A stretch of DNA of 64,000 nt from Paenibacillus gyeongsangnamensis (GCF_027533625.1 NZ_JAQAGZ010000005.1:186001-250000), one strand, 5' to 3'; counted from the first letter of the stretch, positions 1 to 9,733 are shown. Notes: generated by a model from the sequence alone, not told the origin. Translations and numbers: made by a program.

Positions 1-2
1 TC

Positions 3-590
3 CACGTCTGGAACGACGATTGGGTCGGTCACGGCGATTGGCTGGAGGCGGTACGCAAGCTGAAGGAGCAGGGGAAGATCCGCTACTTCGGCATATCGAT
101 CAACGATCACCAGCCGTCCAACGCGATTAAGCTGATCCGCTCCGGGGTCGTGGATTCGGTTCAAGTGATCTATAACGTGTTTGACCAGAGTCCGGAGGAT
201 GAGCTGTTTTCCGCTTGTCTCGAGCATAACGTCGGAGTGATCGTTCGCGTGCCCTTCGACGAGGGCGGCTTGACCGGCCGGATCAACGAGGAGACGACGT
301 TCCCCGAGGGCGATTTCCGTAACGGCTACTTCCGGGACGACCGCAAACGCCAGATCGCCGAGCGCAATCGGGCGATCGTCCAGGACTTAGGAGTAGGCCT
401 CGACCGGCTGCCCGAGGTGGCGCTGCGGTACGTGCTCAGCCATCCGGCAGTGTCGACGGTGATTCCGGGGATGCGGTCCATCCGCAACGTCGAGAACAAC
501 TGCGCCGTCAGCGACGGAAACCCGCTGAGCGACGAACAGCTTCGCATTCTGCGCAGGCATCGCTGGGTCCGCAATTTTTATCAGGGTTGA
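3..590 (+). CDS. aldo/keto reductase, C-terminal part (5' end outside window)
   Basis: An open frame runs from base 3 to the TGA at 588-590, giving about 195 residues without their N-terminus. The visible part is the second half of an aldo/keto reductase TIM barrel: a GKIRYFGIS strand, a [10 protein letters not shown] strand, and a final [15 protein letters not shown] segment followed by SIRNVENN, the usual cofactor-proximal end of these NAD(P)H-dependent carbonyl reductases. The catalytic Asp-Tyr-Lys-His residues would lie in the missing part. An internal GTG at 150 is in frame but falls inside the conserved barrel, so it is not the start. The substrate cannot be told. An MFS transporter follows on the same strand 37 nt later. 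Confidence 0.88.
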   Translation, partial: HVWNDDWVGHGDWLEAVRKLKEQGKIRYFGISINDHQPSNAIKLIRSGVVDSVQVIYNVFDQSPEDELFSACLEHNVGVIVRVPFDEGGLTGRINEETTFPEGDFRNGYFRDDRKRQIAERNRAIVQDLGVGLDRLPEVALRYVLSHPAVSTVIPGMRSIRNVENNCAVSDGNPLSDEQLRILRRHRWVRNFYQG

Positions 591-627
591 CGCCCGGCGA
601 ATGTATCGATAGGAGAGAACCGCGCTT

Positions 628-1893
628 ATGAATGATCATCGCAGAAATTATGTTCTCTTGTTTATGGACACGGTGTTGTTTATGAATGCGATGACATTCT
701 TGTCGGTCAATGCCGTCATTACTTATTTCCTGGCCCATCTGAAGGCGAGCACCTTCGAGATCGGCTTGGTCAACGCCCTGGTCTCGATCGGCGCGTTCGT
801 CAGCCAGCCGTTCTTCGCCAAGAAGGTGATGAATTTGACGCACAAGGCGAAGACGTTCGTGAGAATCCTGTTCATACAAAGGATCGTCTTTCTCTTGTTC
901 GTCTTGACGATACCTCTGGTTGCCGAATCACACCCGAAGTTGATGGTCTTGCTGTTCCTTGCGGGCTGGGGAGTGTTCAATCTGTTCGTCGGTGCATATG
1001 GTCCGTTCTTTATGAGCCTGTTCGCCAAATTGGTCGCGGAGAGCTCGCGCGGCCGGCTGCGCGGCTTCAGCAGCGGTGCCGGCAGTCTGCTGGCGCTCGG
1101 TTCCTCCGCGCTGTGCGGCGTTATCTTGAGCAAAGTGCCGTATCCGTACAATTACACGTTGATTTTCGCCATCGGCGTCGTCCTGCTCCTGCTCGACGTG
1201 TTAACGTTTGCGATGATGAAAGAGATGGAACCGGATGCGGTCACGAAGGTCGATTTTAATTATTTTCAATATTTCAAGGCGATACCGGCGATGTTCCGCG
1301 AATTCAAGGCGTATCAGCGCACGGTGATCGGCTTCTCCTGCACCGTAGCGGCGCAAGCCGGACTTGCGTATTATACGCTTTATGCGGTAAGGACGTTTGA
1401 TGCCGGCAGCACCGCGATCGCGATGTTCACGGCGATTACGGGACTGGCCAATATTGCCGGCAGTATGGTCTTCGGAATCTTGGCGGACCGCATCGGCCAT
1501 CGGCCCGTTCTTGTGATGGCATCGGCCGCAGGAGGGTTGGCATGCGGGCTGATCATCCTGTTTCCCAGCCTATGGACGATATACGGAGCCTTCGCCTTAA
1601 CGAATTTATGTGTCATCGGCTATAACCTGAGCAGCGGCATTCTGATCCTCGAACAAATCCCGAGAGAGCGCCTGCCGATGGGCATCAGCATCAATGCGAT
1701 GATTACCTTGTGCGTCAGCTCGATCGTGATGATCGGAAGCAGCTGGCTGGCGGATTATATCTCGTTCAATGCTGTGTTTCTGATCGCCGGCTTGGCCGGC
1801 TTGGCCGGGGCTGTCGTTCTCCGAAGCGGGGGCAAAGCCGAGGCTCCGGCCGCAGCTGCAGCTTCCGCTTCTCGGGCTGCAGGCGAGCGCTAG
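628..1893 (+). CDS. MFS transporter
   Basis: This 421-residue protein is almost entirely hydrophobic and fits about 12 membrane helices, so it is a secondary transporter of the major facilitator superfamily in the cytoplasmic membrane. A loop-2/3-like segment (QPFFAKKVMNLTHKAKT, near residue 60) and FGILADRIGHRP (near residue 285) match the conserved cytoplasmic loops of the two halves. The C-terminus is an Ala/Glu-rich hydrophilic tail. The start ATG has AGGAGAG 10 nt upstream. It lies between two aldo/keto reductase genes on the same strand, which hints at a sugar or carbonyl substrate, but nothing in the sequence identifies it. Confidence 0.85.
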   Translation: MNDHRRNYVLLFMDTVLFMNAMTFLSVNAVITYFLAHLKASTFEIGLVNALVSIGAFVSQPFFAKKVMNLTHKAKTFVRILFIQRIVFLLFVLTIPLVAESHPKLMVLLFLAGWGVFNLFVGAYGPFFMSLFAKLVAESSRGRLRGFSSGAGSLLALGSSALCGVILSKVPYPYNYTLIFAIGVVLLLLDVLTFAMMKEMEPDAVTKVDFNYFQYFKAIPAMFREFKAYQRTVIGFSCTVAAQAGLAYYTLYAVRTFDAGSTAIAMFTAITGLANIAGSMVFGILADRIGHRPVLVMASAAGGLACGLIILFPSLWTIYGAFALTNLCVIGYNLSSGILILEQIPRERLPMGISINAMITLCVSSIVMIGSSWLADYISFNAVFLIAGLAGLAGAVVLRSGGKAEAPAAAAASASRAAGER

Positions 1894-1988
1894 AGGCCGG
1901 AGGGCCGTTGGTGGGACCGGTTCGCTATACAGGCTTGATGAGGGAACATTTCTCCCCAAACTATATACTTTATTAGGAGGCAATGAAC

Positions 1989-2936
1989 ATGCAATATCGC
2001 AAATTAGGCAAAACCGGCTTGAAGGTCAGTGAGATCAGTCTGGGCAGTTAGCTTACGTACGGCGGCTACGTAGAGCAGGATAACGCGGTGAAGTCGATTC
2101 ATAAGGCGTACGAGCTTGGCATTAACTTCTTCGATACGGCCAATGTGTATGAACGCGGAGCCGCCGAGAAAGTGGTAGGGGAAGCGCTGAAGCCATATCC
2201 GCGCGATTCCTATGTGCTGGCGACCAAAGTGTTCTGGCCGATGGGCGACGGTCCCAACGACCGCGGCTTGTCGCGCAAGCATGTCATGGAGCAGTGCCAC
2301 GCCAGCTTGAAGCGGCTGGGAACGGATTACGTCGATATCTACTACTGCCACCGCTTCGACCCGGAAACCCCGATCGAGGAGACGCTCCGGACGATCGACG
2401 ATCTGGTGCGCCAGGGCAAAATCCTCTACGTCGGCGTCAGCGAGTGGACGGCCGTGCAGATGGCCGAGGCCTTGGCCGTTGCGGACAAATACTTGCTGGA
2501 TCGCATTGTGGTCAATCAACCGGTTTACAATATGTTCAACCGCTATATCGAGAAGGACGTCATTCCGCTCGGCGAGTCCAAAGGAATCGGCCAAGTCGTG
2601 TTCTCCCCGCTTGCGCAAGGGCTGCTTAGCGGCAAATACAAGTCCGTGTCCGACATTCCGCAGGATAGCCGCGCGGCCAAGCTGGAAGGCGTGCGCAAGG
2701 CTATAACGGCCGAGAAGATCGAGAAGGTAGGCCGGCTGTCGGCCATCGCCGGCGAACTGGATATTACGGTCGGCCAGCTCGCTCTCGCCTGGATCCTGCG
2801 CCAGCCGAACATCGCCAGCGCCCTGGTCGGCGCGAGCCGTCCGGAGCAGGTGGAAGAGAACGCCAAGGCTTCGGGGATTGTGCTTCCGCAGGAACTGCTG
2901 GAGCGGATCGAAGGCATTCTCGGGGAATCGAAGTAA
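1989..2936 (+). pseudogene. aldo/keto reductase of Kv-beta type, interrupted by in-frame TAG
   Basis: Reading from ATG 1989 (AGGAGG at 1975-1980, spacing 8) gives a typical aldo/keto reductase start, MQYRKLGKTGLKVSEISLGS, then TAG at 2049-2051, then LTYGGYVEQD and the full rest of the enzyme to 2936. Family members have Trp here (LGSWLTYGG), so TGG has become TAG by one transition. The remainder is intact: DTANVYERG with the catalytic Asp/Tyr region, ATKVFW with the Lys, YYCHRFDP with the His, and a normal C-terminus, about 315 residues in all. Without readthrough, only an internal GTG at 2088 could start a shortened protein lacking the first barrel strand. It may be a recent pseudogene, a suppressible amber or a base-call error. 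Confidence 0.85.
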
Positions 2937-2958
2937 GATCATATCCATATTTTTGGGT

Positions 2959-2994
2959 GACGCTGAGGCTTGCTTGCCTCAGCGTCCTTTTTTC
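2959..2994 (+). terminator. intrinsic terminator after aldo/keto reductase
   Basis: A perfect 11-bp stem (GACGCTGAGGC / GCCTCAGCGTC) with a six-base loop is followed by CTTTTTTC. It ends the unit that carries the interrupted aldo/keto reductase. Confidence 0.9.
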
Positions 2995-3093
2995 TATTAC
3001 AACCGAAAGGGCCTCAGGGTATGATTTGCGTATAAATGAGCAACCTGGGTCTATACTTTTTTTGAGTTCATAACGATACAGAGGATGATTTCC

Positions 3094-3872
3094 ATGCAAG
3101 ATGAGATTAGAGGCCGAATTGAAGAAGAACTGCGGCGGATCGAGCGCGAGGAGCAGGTAAGAATCTTATACGCATGCGAATCGGGGAGCAGAGCTTGGGG
3201 ATTGTCGTCCAAGGACAGCGATTACGACGTGAGGTTCCTGTATGTGCGGCCCGTGGACTGGTACTTGTCGATATTCGAGCAAAGAGACGTGATCGAGCGT
3301 CCGATCAACGATCAGCTGGACGTGAACGGGTGGGATTTGAAGAAGGCGCTGGGCCTGTTCCGCAAATCGAACCCGCCCTTGCTCGAATGGCTGCAGTCGC
3401 CCATCCGCTATGCCGAGCGCCATACGGTGACGGACCGAATCCGGCAGCTCTCCCCGTTAGCCTTCTCGCCGAAGTCCAGCATTTACCATTATTTGCATAT
3501 GGCGAAGCGGAACTTCCGAGAATATTTGCAGGACGATGCCGTTAAGATCAAAAAATACTTCTACGTGCTGCGTCCGATGCTCGCCTGCCAATGGATTGAG
3601 GAGCGGGGCGGCATGCCGCCGATGGATTTTGAAGCGCTGGCGGAAGCGTTGCTTCCGGACTGAAGCAAGAGGTGGTTAAGCTGCTTACCCGGAAGAAGTC
3701 GGGGGTCGAATTCGGCCTGGAGCCGAAGATCTCCATGATCAACGAATTTTTAGAACAGCGAATCGCCTATTACGAGGAAACCGCCAAACACGCTCCCGTC
3801 TCGGGGGAGAAGCAGGACGCCGCATTCGACGTTCTGTTCCGCGAGACCCTGAAGGAGGTTTGGGGTTCATAG
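3094..3872 (+). pseudogene. RlaP/YcgL-type nucleotidyltransferase, frameshifted
   Basis: The first frame (ATG 3094, AGAGG upstream) encodes about 189 residues with the polymerase-beta signature GSRAWGLSSKDSDYDVR near residues 31-47, the DxD supplying the metal-binding aspartates. It stops at 3661-3663. From about 3660 the next frame continues the family C-terminus without interruption (LKQEVVKLLTRKK ... EVWGS, stop 3870-3872). Together they make about 260 residues, the normal length for the PF10127 family (B. subtilis YcgL; RlaP of RNA repair loci). One missing base around 3658-3663 explains the break. Function as an intact protein would be nucleotide transfer to an unknown target. It could be a true pseudogene or an indel error. 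Confidence 0.8.
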
Positions 3873-3945
3873 ACATCCATTTGCCCATTGTTTCTCAATT
3901 TGGTTATAGTATAAATAATGAATGACGGAAAATGAGTGAGCCTGG

Positions 3946-5760
3946 ATGAAGACGAGCCTCAAGAGCAAAATACAAAATTTAGGTCTAAGGAACACGCTCA
4001 TTCTCGCGTTTTCCTGCTTTATTATTATCCCCTTCGTGACCATCGGCGGGACGCTATCTTGGCTGTACATGCAGTCGAACCGGAGTATGGTTCTGGACGC
4101 GGCGGTTGAGAATAACAAGCAAATCGTCAAGAATATCGATGCCTCGTTCAATCCGCTGCTGCGGCTGTCGATGTTTCCCGAGCATGACCCGGCTATTTTT
4201 CAAATGATGAAAAAAGATTACGATGCGCTGCCTTACCCCTTATATGAACGGGGCGAGGATTTCGATACGGCGGGCGGGATTATCCGGAACAGCATGATGC
4301 TGTATACGGATTTGCTGGATTCCGTGGCGATTTACCAAAGCAAGAATCGGATCATCGTGGGACGAAGCAATAATGAATACATGAATCACCGTTACCTCGA
4401 AACCGAATTTTACCGGGAGCCCTTCGTACAAAAGATATTGCAAAAGCGGGGACTTGTCGTTCCCGTAGGCGTCCATCCGGAGAGGCTGATGTCGACGAAC
4501 AGCAGTCCCGTGGTTTCGATCGGCCGGGCGGTCGTGGACCCGTATACGAAGGACATTCTCGGGCTGATCCTGCTCAATGTCGGCATTGATAAGCTGAAGA
4601 CGTTATGGAGCGACATCCACTTTACGGACAGCACCCGGTTTTATTTGATCGACGAGAATCAAAATATCGTGTACAGCAACAACCCGTCCGAATACGGGCT
4701 GCCGGCTGCCGGCGCGCTTGGGCAAGATATAGACTTTGTCCACGGGGAGGAGCAGCAAACGCGGGAGAACGATATGAATTATTTCATAATGTCGACTTCT
4801 CTTGTAACGGGCTGGAAAGCTTTGACCATCATTCCGAAGAATGAGCTGTTCGGCTTCGTCAATACGATCGTCCGCACGATCTTGATCGCTTTGCTGCTGC
4901 TGCTCGGCCTGTCCATTATAGCCTCCGTCTATATCGCCCTCGGTATTACGAAGCCGCTCTTCATTCTGAACGGCAAAATGAAGCAGATCGCCCAAGGCAA
5001 TATGGACGTGAAGATCGATATCCAGCAGGGGGACGTAGGAAAAATCAGCGTTACCGTTGACCATATGCTGTCGGAGATCCGCAGGCTGATCCAGCGCATT
5101 TACAACGAGGAACAGGCGAAGCGGAAGGTGGAGATGCTTGCGCTGCAATCGCAAATCCGCCCCCATTTTATATACAACACCTTGAACGTCATTAAATGGA
5201 TGGCCAAAATGCAAGGAGCCAAAGGAATCGAGGACGCGCTGACGGCCTTCTCTTCCGTGATCCGGTTTACGGCCAAGACGGAAAGCGACTTCGTGACGGT
5301 CAACGAAGAGGTCGAATTTATCCGCAGCTATACGAAAATTCTCGATTTCCGGTACATGAATAAGTTCGAGGTGATCTTTGAAATCGATCCCGCCGTAATG
5401 GAATACCGGACGCTCAAGTTCCTGCTCCAGCCGCTGGTCGAGAACGCCGTCTTCCACGGCTTTGACGGTATCCCCTATAAGGGGCTGCTGAGCATCCGGA
5501 TCCGGGAGGAAGCCGGGAACCTGGTGATGGAGGTTGCCGACAACGGCAAAGGAATGGCCCCAGCGCAGCTGGAGAGCCCGGAGCCGCGGGGAACGGCGGA
5601 TCAAATGAATTCGATCGGAATCCGAAATATACGTGAGCGGATCCGGCTCCATTATGGAGAAGGCTACGGCTTATCGATGACAAGCGAGAACAACAACGGT
5701 ACGACCGCAACCATCGTCGTTCCGGTCATGAAACAGGAAGAAGAGGGTGAGCCGGAATGA
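3946..5760 (+). CDS. YesM-type sensor histidine kinase
   Basis: A 604-residue membrane sensor kinase. A transmembrane helix at about 15-38 and another at about 300-325 enclose a roughly 260-residue extracellular sensing domain. A HAMP linker follows, then the His_kinase (PF06580) segment QSQIRPHFIYN with the phospho-acceptor His407, then an HATPase domain with LVENAVFHGF and the ADNGKGM ATP-binding box near 530. This layout is that of the YesM/LytS family, which pairs with AraC-type response regulators in Paenibacillus carbohydrate loci. Its stop overlaps the start of the regulator gene by four bases (ATGA), so the two are co-translated. The likely signal is an extracellular sugar or the binding-protein complex encoded downstream. 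Confidence 0.93.
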   Translation: MKTSLKSKIQNLGLRNTLILAFSCFIIIPFVTIGGTLSWLYMQSNRSMVLDAAVENNKQIVKNIDASFNPLLRLSMFPEHDPAIFQMMKKDYDALPYPLYERGEDFDTAGGIIRNSMMLYTDLLDSVAIYQSKNRIIVGRSNNEYMNHRYLETEFYREPFVQKILQKRGLVVPVGVHPERLMSTNSSPVVSIGRAVVDPYTKDILGLILLNVGIDKLKTLWSDIHFTDSTRFYLIDENQNIVYSNNPSEYGLPAAGALGQDIDFVHGEEQQTRENDMNYFIMSTSLVTGWKALTIIPKNELFGFVNTIVRTILIALLLLLGLSIIASVYIALGITKPLFILNGKMKQIAQGNMDVKIDIQQGDVGKISVTVDHMLSEIRRLIQRIYNEEQAKRKVEMLALQSQIRPHFIYNTLNVIKWMAKMQGAKGIEDALTAFSSVIRFTAKTESDFVTVNEEVEFIRSYTKILDFRYMNKFEVIFEIDPAVMEYRTLKFLLQPLVENAVFHGFDGIPYKGLLSIRIREEAGNLVMEVADNGKGMAPAQLESPEPRGTADQMNSIGIRNIRERIRLHYGEGYGLSMTSENNNGTTATIVVPVMKQEEEGEPE

Positions 5761-7289
5761 AGGTGCTGATTGCGGATGATGAAGCCTTGGTAAGAATCGG
5801 AATCAAATCGTCCATCCGCTGGGAAGCGGGCGGAATGGACATCGTCGGGGAGGCGGCGGACGGCGAAGAGGCCCTGCGGCTGATCGAGGAGCGAAAGCCG
5901 GACGTCGTCATTCTGGACATTAAGATGCCCCGCAAGGACGGGATTCAAGTTCTGACGGAGATGAAGGAAAAGGGCATCCGCGCGAAGGTCATCATCCTGA
6001 GCAGCTTCGACGACTTCACGATGGTCAAGCAAGCGATGAAGCTGGGAGCCGTCGATTATTTCCACAAGCCCAGCATGAACGAGCATGAGATTGAGGCTGT
6101 GCTGTATAAGGTAAAGGAAGAGCTGGAAAGCGAGCGGCAGTCCGGTCCCGAAGCCACGGTCCCCGGAGAGGTTACGGGAGAGGGGGTTCTGCGCCGCTGG
6201 CTCCAGGGAAGCACGGAAGGCATTGAACGGACGAAGCTGAGGGAAGGCAATCTGTACATCATGCTGTTCTCCGTCAAGAAGTGGGCCCATGTGCTCCAAA
6301 GATATGCCCAAGGCCCGGCCTCCTTCCTTCCGAGCACGATTAGGAATCTGTTAACCGAGCTGCTGTCCAAAGAGCCGGAAACCGAATTCGTGCAGCTCGA
6401 AGACAATCTGTACGCAGTGATCCTCAGCCAGCATGAAATCAAGAGCGTACAAGCCTGCTTTACCCGCGTCAACGATATTGCGTATCTGATTAGCTCGAAT
6501 CTGATGCGGTTTGTCAATATCGAGACGGTATTCGGAATAAGCGACTTGTTCCAATCGTTTGAGGGCGGCAAACGGGCCGCGGCGCAGGCTAGGCAGGCGC
6601 TGGAGCAAAAATTTTATCATCCGAGCGACCCTGTGTTTTATTACCGTCAAAGTGACGAGGAACCGTCGCTCGACCGGGTGAATGACTTTATAGTTGCGAT
6701 GAAGAACGGGCTCAGGGAAGAACGGTACGATGAATTCGCCCGGAACTTAAATGAATGGGAGCAGTATATCCGCAGCAAGGAGATCCTGAACGAAAGAGAC
6801 GTGAAAAAAATTTACGAGGGCCTCCTCTTTATGATGGAGGACCGCGAGAAGTACCTGGAGGCCGGCGGTACCCTGGAGTTTATCGAGGATTTTGAGGAGC
6901 TCTCCGTATATTATCATGACCTGTTTAATAAGAAGCTGGAGGCCATGATTTCCGCAACGAACAAGGAGTACAGTCCGCTGATCCGGAATATCGTGCAGTA
7001 TATCGAAGCCAACTATAAAGAAAATATCTCGCTCAAAAGCTTGGGCGAGCACTTCCAGGTCAGCGCCAACTACATCAGCCGGCTGTTCAATCAGGAAGTA
7101 GGCAAAGGCTTGTTTCATTTCGTCAACGAAATCCGGATCGAGAGGGCGAAGGAGCTGCTGAAGGATTACCGTTACAAAATTTACGAGGTATCCGAGATGG
7201 TCGGCTTCAACAGCCAAGTGCATTTTGCGATCGTGTTTCAGAAATATGTGGGCATGGCGCCGAAGGAATACCGGAAGGAGCATGTTTAA
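5757..7289 (+). CDS. YesN-type response regulator with AraC DNA-binding domain
   Basis: 510 residues. The N-terminal receiver domain carries ADDE near residue 8, phospho-acceptor Asp54 (VVILDIKMP), SS near 82 and the conserved Lys in HKPSMN. A central region of about 250 residues without clear family follows. The C-terminus (about 405-508) is a two-helix-turn-helix AraC domain, with ISLKSLGEHFQVSANYISRLF and the second helix VSEMVGFNSQVHFAIVFQK. It is the cognate regulator of the overlapping kinase gene. The sugar transport and hydrolase genes immediately downstream are its probable targets. Confidence 0.93.
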   Translation: MKVLIADDEALVRIGIKSSIRWEAGGMDIVGEAADGEEALRLIEERKPDVVILDIKMPRKDGIQVLTEMKEKGIRAKVIILSSFDDFTMVKQAMKLGAVDYFHKPSMNEHEIEAVLYKVKEELESERQSGPEATVPGEVTGEGVLRRWLQGSTEGIERTKLREGNLYIMLFSVKKWAHVLQRYAQGPASFLPSTIRNLLTELLSKEPETEFVQLEDNLYAVILSQHEIKSVQACFTRVNDIAYLISSNLMRFVNIETVFGISDLFQSFEGGKRAAAQARQALEQKFYHPSDPVFYYRQSDEEPSLDRVNDFIVAMKNGLREERYDEFARNLNEWEQYIRSKEILNERDVKKIYEGLLFMMEDREKYLEAGGTLEFIEDFEELSVYYHDLFNKKLEAMISATNKEYSPLIRNIVQYIEANYKENISLKSLGEHFQVSANYISRLFNQEVGKGLFHFVNEIRIERAKELLKDYRYKIYEVSEMVGFNSQVHFAIVFQKYVGMAPKEYRKEHV

Positions 7290-7367
7290 TTTTATTGAAA
7301 AAAAGTCAATCCTATTAAAAATGCCCGGAGGAGGGCTTTAAAAAAAATCAATAAAGCTAATCTTATT

Positions 7368-7398
7368 AAATTAATCATCATTTGATTAATTTTTTTTT
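7368..7398 (+). terminator. weak AT-rich hairpin with T tract
   Basis: AAATTAATCA and TGATTAATTT form a 10-bp AT-only stem followed by a run of T, downstream of the response regulator. It probably ends part of the regulator transcript. The stem is weak, so efficiency is uncertain. Confidence 0.5.
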
Positions 7399-7403
7399 GT
7401 GCC

Positions 7404-7417
7404 CGAAACCGTTAACC
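7404..7417 (+). promoter_or_regulatory. cre-like catabolite repression site
   Basis: CGAAACCGTTAACC matches the CcpA operator pattern TGAAANCGNTNNCA at 12 of 14 positions; the outer T and A are both replaced by C. It lies 45 bp before the binding-protein gene, where catabolite control of a sugar transporter would be expected. This is a pattern match only. Confidence 0.35.
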
Positions 7418-7461
7418 TATTCCTACAGATAGACATTTGAACAAAAAAGGGAGTGCGCAGC

Positions 7462-8697
7462 ATGAAAAGAGTTTCGGCCATTGTTCTTTCCATTGCTTTA
7501 GCGGCGGGCTTATCGGCCTGCGGCAATAACGGCAGCAGCAGCCAAGCGGGAGATGCCAAAGCAAACGGCGGGGCGAAAAAAGCCACGGTCACGATGGGCT
7601 TCTGGGGAACCACGCAGGAATTGAAAGTATACCAGGACGCGGCGGCGTCCATTTCGGAAAAATACCCGAATATCGAGCTTAAGGTGAAGCAGTATCCGAG
7701 CAGCGACCAGTTCTGGAACATGCTGCCCGGCGAAATCGCGGCCGGCGTAGCGCCCGATTTTATCAAGATCTCCAATGAAGGCGCGCTGGAATACATCAAT
7801 AAAGGCTTGTTCGCTTCGCTGGACGAGCTGATTCCCGCAGCGAACATCGATATGAACCGTTTCACGCCGTCGGCGGTAGCGCTGTGGAAGAAAGACGGCA
7901 AGCAGTACGGCATTCCGAACGTCAACATGCCGGCTATGTTCTTTATTAACGAAGACATGTGGAAGCAAGCCGGCTTGACCGATTATCCGAAAACGTGGGA
8001 CGACGTCCAAGCAGCCGCTAAGAAATTGACGACCAAGGATGTCAAAGGGATTACGATCAATATCGACGCCTACCACATCACCAACTATGTGAAGAGCTAC
8101 GGCGGCGGTTGGGGCGAAGGCAAGACGATCAGCTCCCCGGAAAACGTTCAAGCGCTCCAAAAAATTCTGGATATGTACAAAGACGGCTCGGCTGTGACAC
8201 CGAAGTCTCTGGGCTACGGCTGGGACGGCGAAGTGTTCGCCAACGGCAAATCGGCCATGACGACGGGCGGCTATTGGTATAAAGGGTATTTGAAGGACGC
8301 CAATCCGAACCTGAAATATGTAGCGATTCCGGTTCCGAAAGGGACGGTGAACGGCAGTACGATGATCTCCGACGCCTATATCGTTCTGAAGGATTCGAAG
8401 AACCGGCAAGCGGCGGCGCAGGCGGCTTACTATATGACGGAAGACAAGACGCAGACGGAATTTATGAAGCTCGGCTTCAACTCGTCGAACGTCAGCCTGA
8501 CCTCGAAATACTTCGAGCTGAATCCGGAATTCCAGGCCGTGAAGCCGGCGCTTGAATACAGCACGGACTTCGGCTATCCGGTCGAAGCGAAGAAGTTCAA
8601 GGATGAGCTCGTGAAGCAGCTGGAATCCAGCATTCTGGGCGGAACGAACAAATCGCCGAAAGAGATTCTCGACAGCGTTCAGCAGCAGTTTAAATAA
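7462..8697 (+). CDS. sugar ABC transporter substrate-binding lipoprotein
   Basis: 411 residues beginning MKRVSAIVLSIALAAGLSAC, a lipoprotein signal with lipobox LSAC, so the mature protein is anchored outside the membrane. The body is a family-1 solute-binding protein: TMGFWGTTQELKVYQD, then MLPGEIAAGVAPDFIKIS, DELIP, and PAMFFINEDMWKQAG. These are typical of CUT1 binding proteins for oligosaccharides. ATG 7462 is preferred over an in-frame GTG at 7453 because AAGGGAG ends at 7453. It is followed by a terminator and then two permease genes. The debranching enzyme and alpha-glucosidase downstream point to alpha-gluco-oligosaccharides as ligand. Confidence 0.93.
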   Translation: MKRVSAIVLSIALAAGLSACGNNGSSSQAGDAKANGGAKKATVTMGFWGTTQELKVYQDAAASISEKYPNIELKVKQYPSSDQFWNMLPGEIAAGVAPDFIKISNEGALEYINKGLFASLDELIPAANIDMNRFTPSAVALWKKDGKQYGIPNVNMPAMFFINEDMWKQAGLTDYPKTWDDVQAAAKKLTTKDVKGITINIDAYHITNYVKSYGGGWGEGKTISSPENVQALQKILDMYKDGSAVTPKSLGYGWDGEVFANGKSAMTTGGYWYKGYLKDANPNLKYVAIPVPKGTVNGSTMISDAYIVLKDSKNRQAAAQAAYYMTEDKTQTEFMKLGFNSSNVSLTSKYFELNPEFQAVKPALEYSTDFGYPVEAKKFKDELVKQLESSILGGTNKSPKEILDSVQQQFK

Positions 8698-8704
8698 CCG
8701 GTCA

Positions 8705-8742
8705 GTTCCCGTTTCGGACGATGAAACGGGAACGCTTTTTTT
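8705..8742 (+). terminator. intercistronic terminator between binding protein and permeases
   Basis: An 11-bp stem (GTTCCCGTTTC / GAAACGGGAAC) with a seven-base loop is followed by GC and seven T. Because it lies inside the transport operon, it probably acts as a partial terminator that raises the binding-protein to permease ratio. Confidence 0.88.
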
Positions 8743-8780
8743 CACGTCGAATATCCATTATTTAGTTTGGGAGGTGCGCT

Positions 8781-9728
8781 ATGGCTGCCTACGATCATGT
8801 TAGCACAGATATGCCCGCAAGCCGGGTGAAGAAGCAGTCCTGGATCCGTTTCGTCGCCGATTCCGATCTCACCGTAGGGTGGCTGTTCATCCTGCCCTTC
8901 CTGGTGCTGTGGGTATGGTGGTTCCTGTATCCGTTCCTGCAGTCGTTCGTGCGGAGCTTCCAGGATGCCAACTTCGCTTCCCTGAAGGATGCGAAATTTA
9001 TCGGCCTGCAGAACTATGTTCAAATCCTGCATGACCCGGAATTTTACAAGGCGGTGGTCCATTCGCTCGAGATCGTCGTCATTGCCGTTCCGGTCCAAAC
9101 CATACTCGGCCTGCTCATGGCCATTCTAGTGAACCAAAAGATCAAAGGAAAGGGCATTTTCCGGACGGTCTTCTTCATCCCGTACATTACCTCGCAGATC
9201 GCGATCGCAACGGTGTTTATGATGCTGTTCAAGAAAGGTACCTTCGTGACGAATTTCTTCTCGATCTTCGGCTTCGGGAACGTGACGTGGTTTGCCGATA
9301 CGCATTATGCGCTGTTATTCGTTTGCATCTTGTTTATATTCCAGCAGTGCGGATTTACGATGATCGTGTACTTGTCCGGGCTTCAGGAAGTGCCTAAGGA
9401 TTTGTACGAGGCGGGGCAGATGGACGGGGCCTCCAAGTGGGAGCAGTTCCGCTACATTACCGTTCCTTATTTGAAGCCGGTTACCTTCTTCGTCGTATCC
9501 GTCTCCACGATCCTGGCTTTCCAAATTTACGACCAGATCGCCGCCATCTCCCGGTACGGAGCTTTGGGCTCGCCTGCGGGAGCTACCAGCACGGTGGTGA
9601 CCTATTTCTACCAGAACGGGATCCGGTATATGAAAATCGGCTACGGCAGCGCGGCCGTCGTCCTGTTCTTCTTCATCATCATGTTCATTACATTCCTTCA
9701 GAAAAAATTGCTGGACGAAAAGGGGTGA
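8781..9728 (+). CDS. sugar ABC transporter permease, MalF type
   Basis: 315 residues with about six membrane helices. The EAA loop, which docks the ATPase, is DLYEAGQMDGASKWEQF near residues 213-229, followed by ITVPYLKP. The N-terminal helix follows a cytoplasmic stretch containing SRVKKQSW. GGGAGGTG precedes the start. It forms the membrane channel with the next gene product. No ATPase gene is present in this cluster, so a shared MsmX-type ATPase elsewhere is likely, as is known for CUT1 systems of Bacillales. Confidence 0.93.
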   Translation: MAAYDHVSTDMPASRVKKQSWIRFVADSDLTVGWLFILPFLVLWVWWFLYPFLQSFVRSFQDANFASLKDAKFIGLQNYVQILHDPEFYKAVVHSLEIVVIAVPVQTILGLLMAILVNQKIKGKGIFRTVFFIPYITSQIAIATVFMMLFKKGTFVTNFFSIFGFGNVTWFADTHYALLFVCILFIFQQCGFTMIVYLSGLQEVPKDLYEAGQMDGASKWEQFRYITVPYLKPVTFFVVSVSTILAFQIYDQIAAISRYGALGSPAGATSTVVTYFYQNGIRYMKIGYGSAAVVLFFFIIMFITFLQKKLLDEKG

Positions 9729-9733
9729 CATCC

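Noticed and set aside
2049..2051. TAG as selenocysteine, pyrrolysine or a reassigned codon
   Set aside because: Selenocysteine uses TGA; nothing else in the window uses TAG as sense, and the position is Trp, not Sec or Pyl, in the family.
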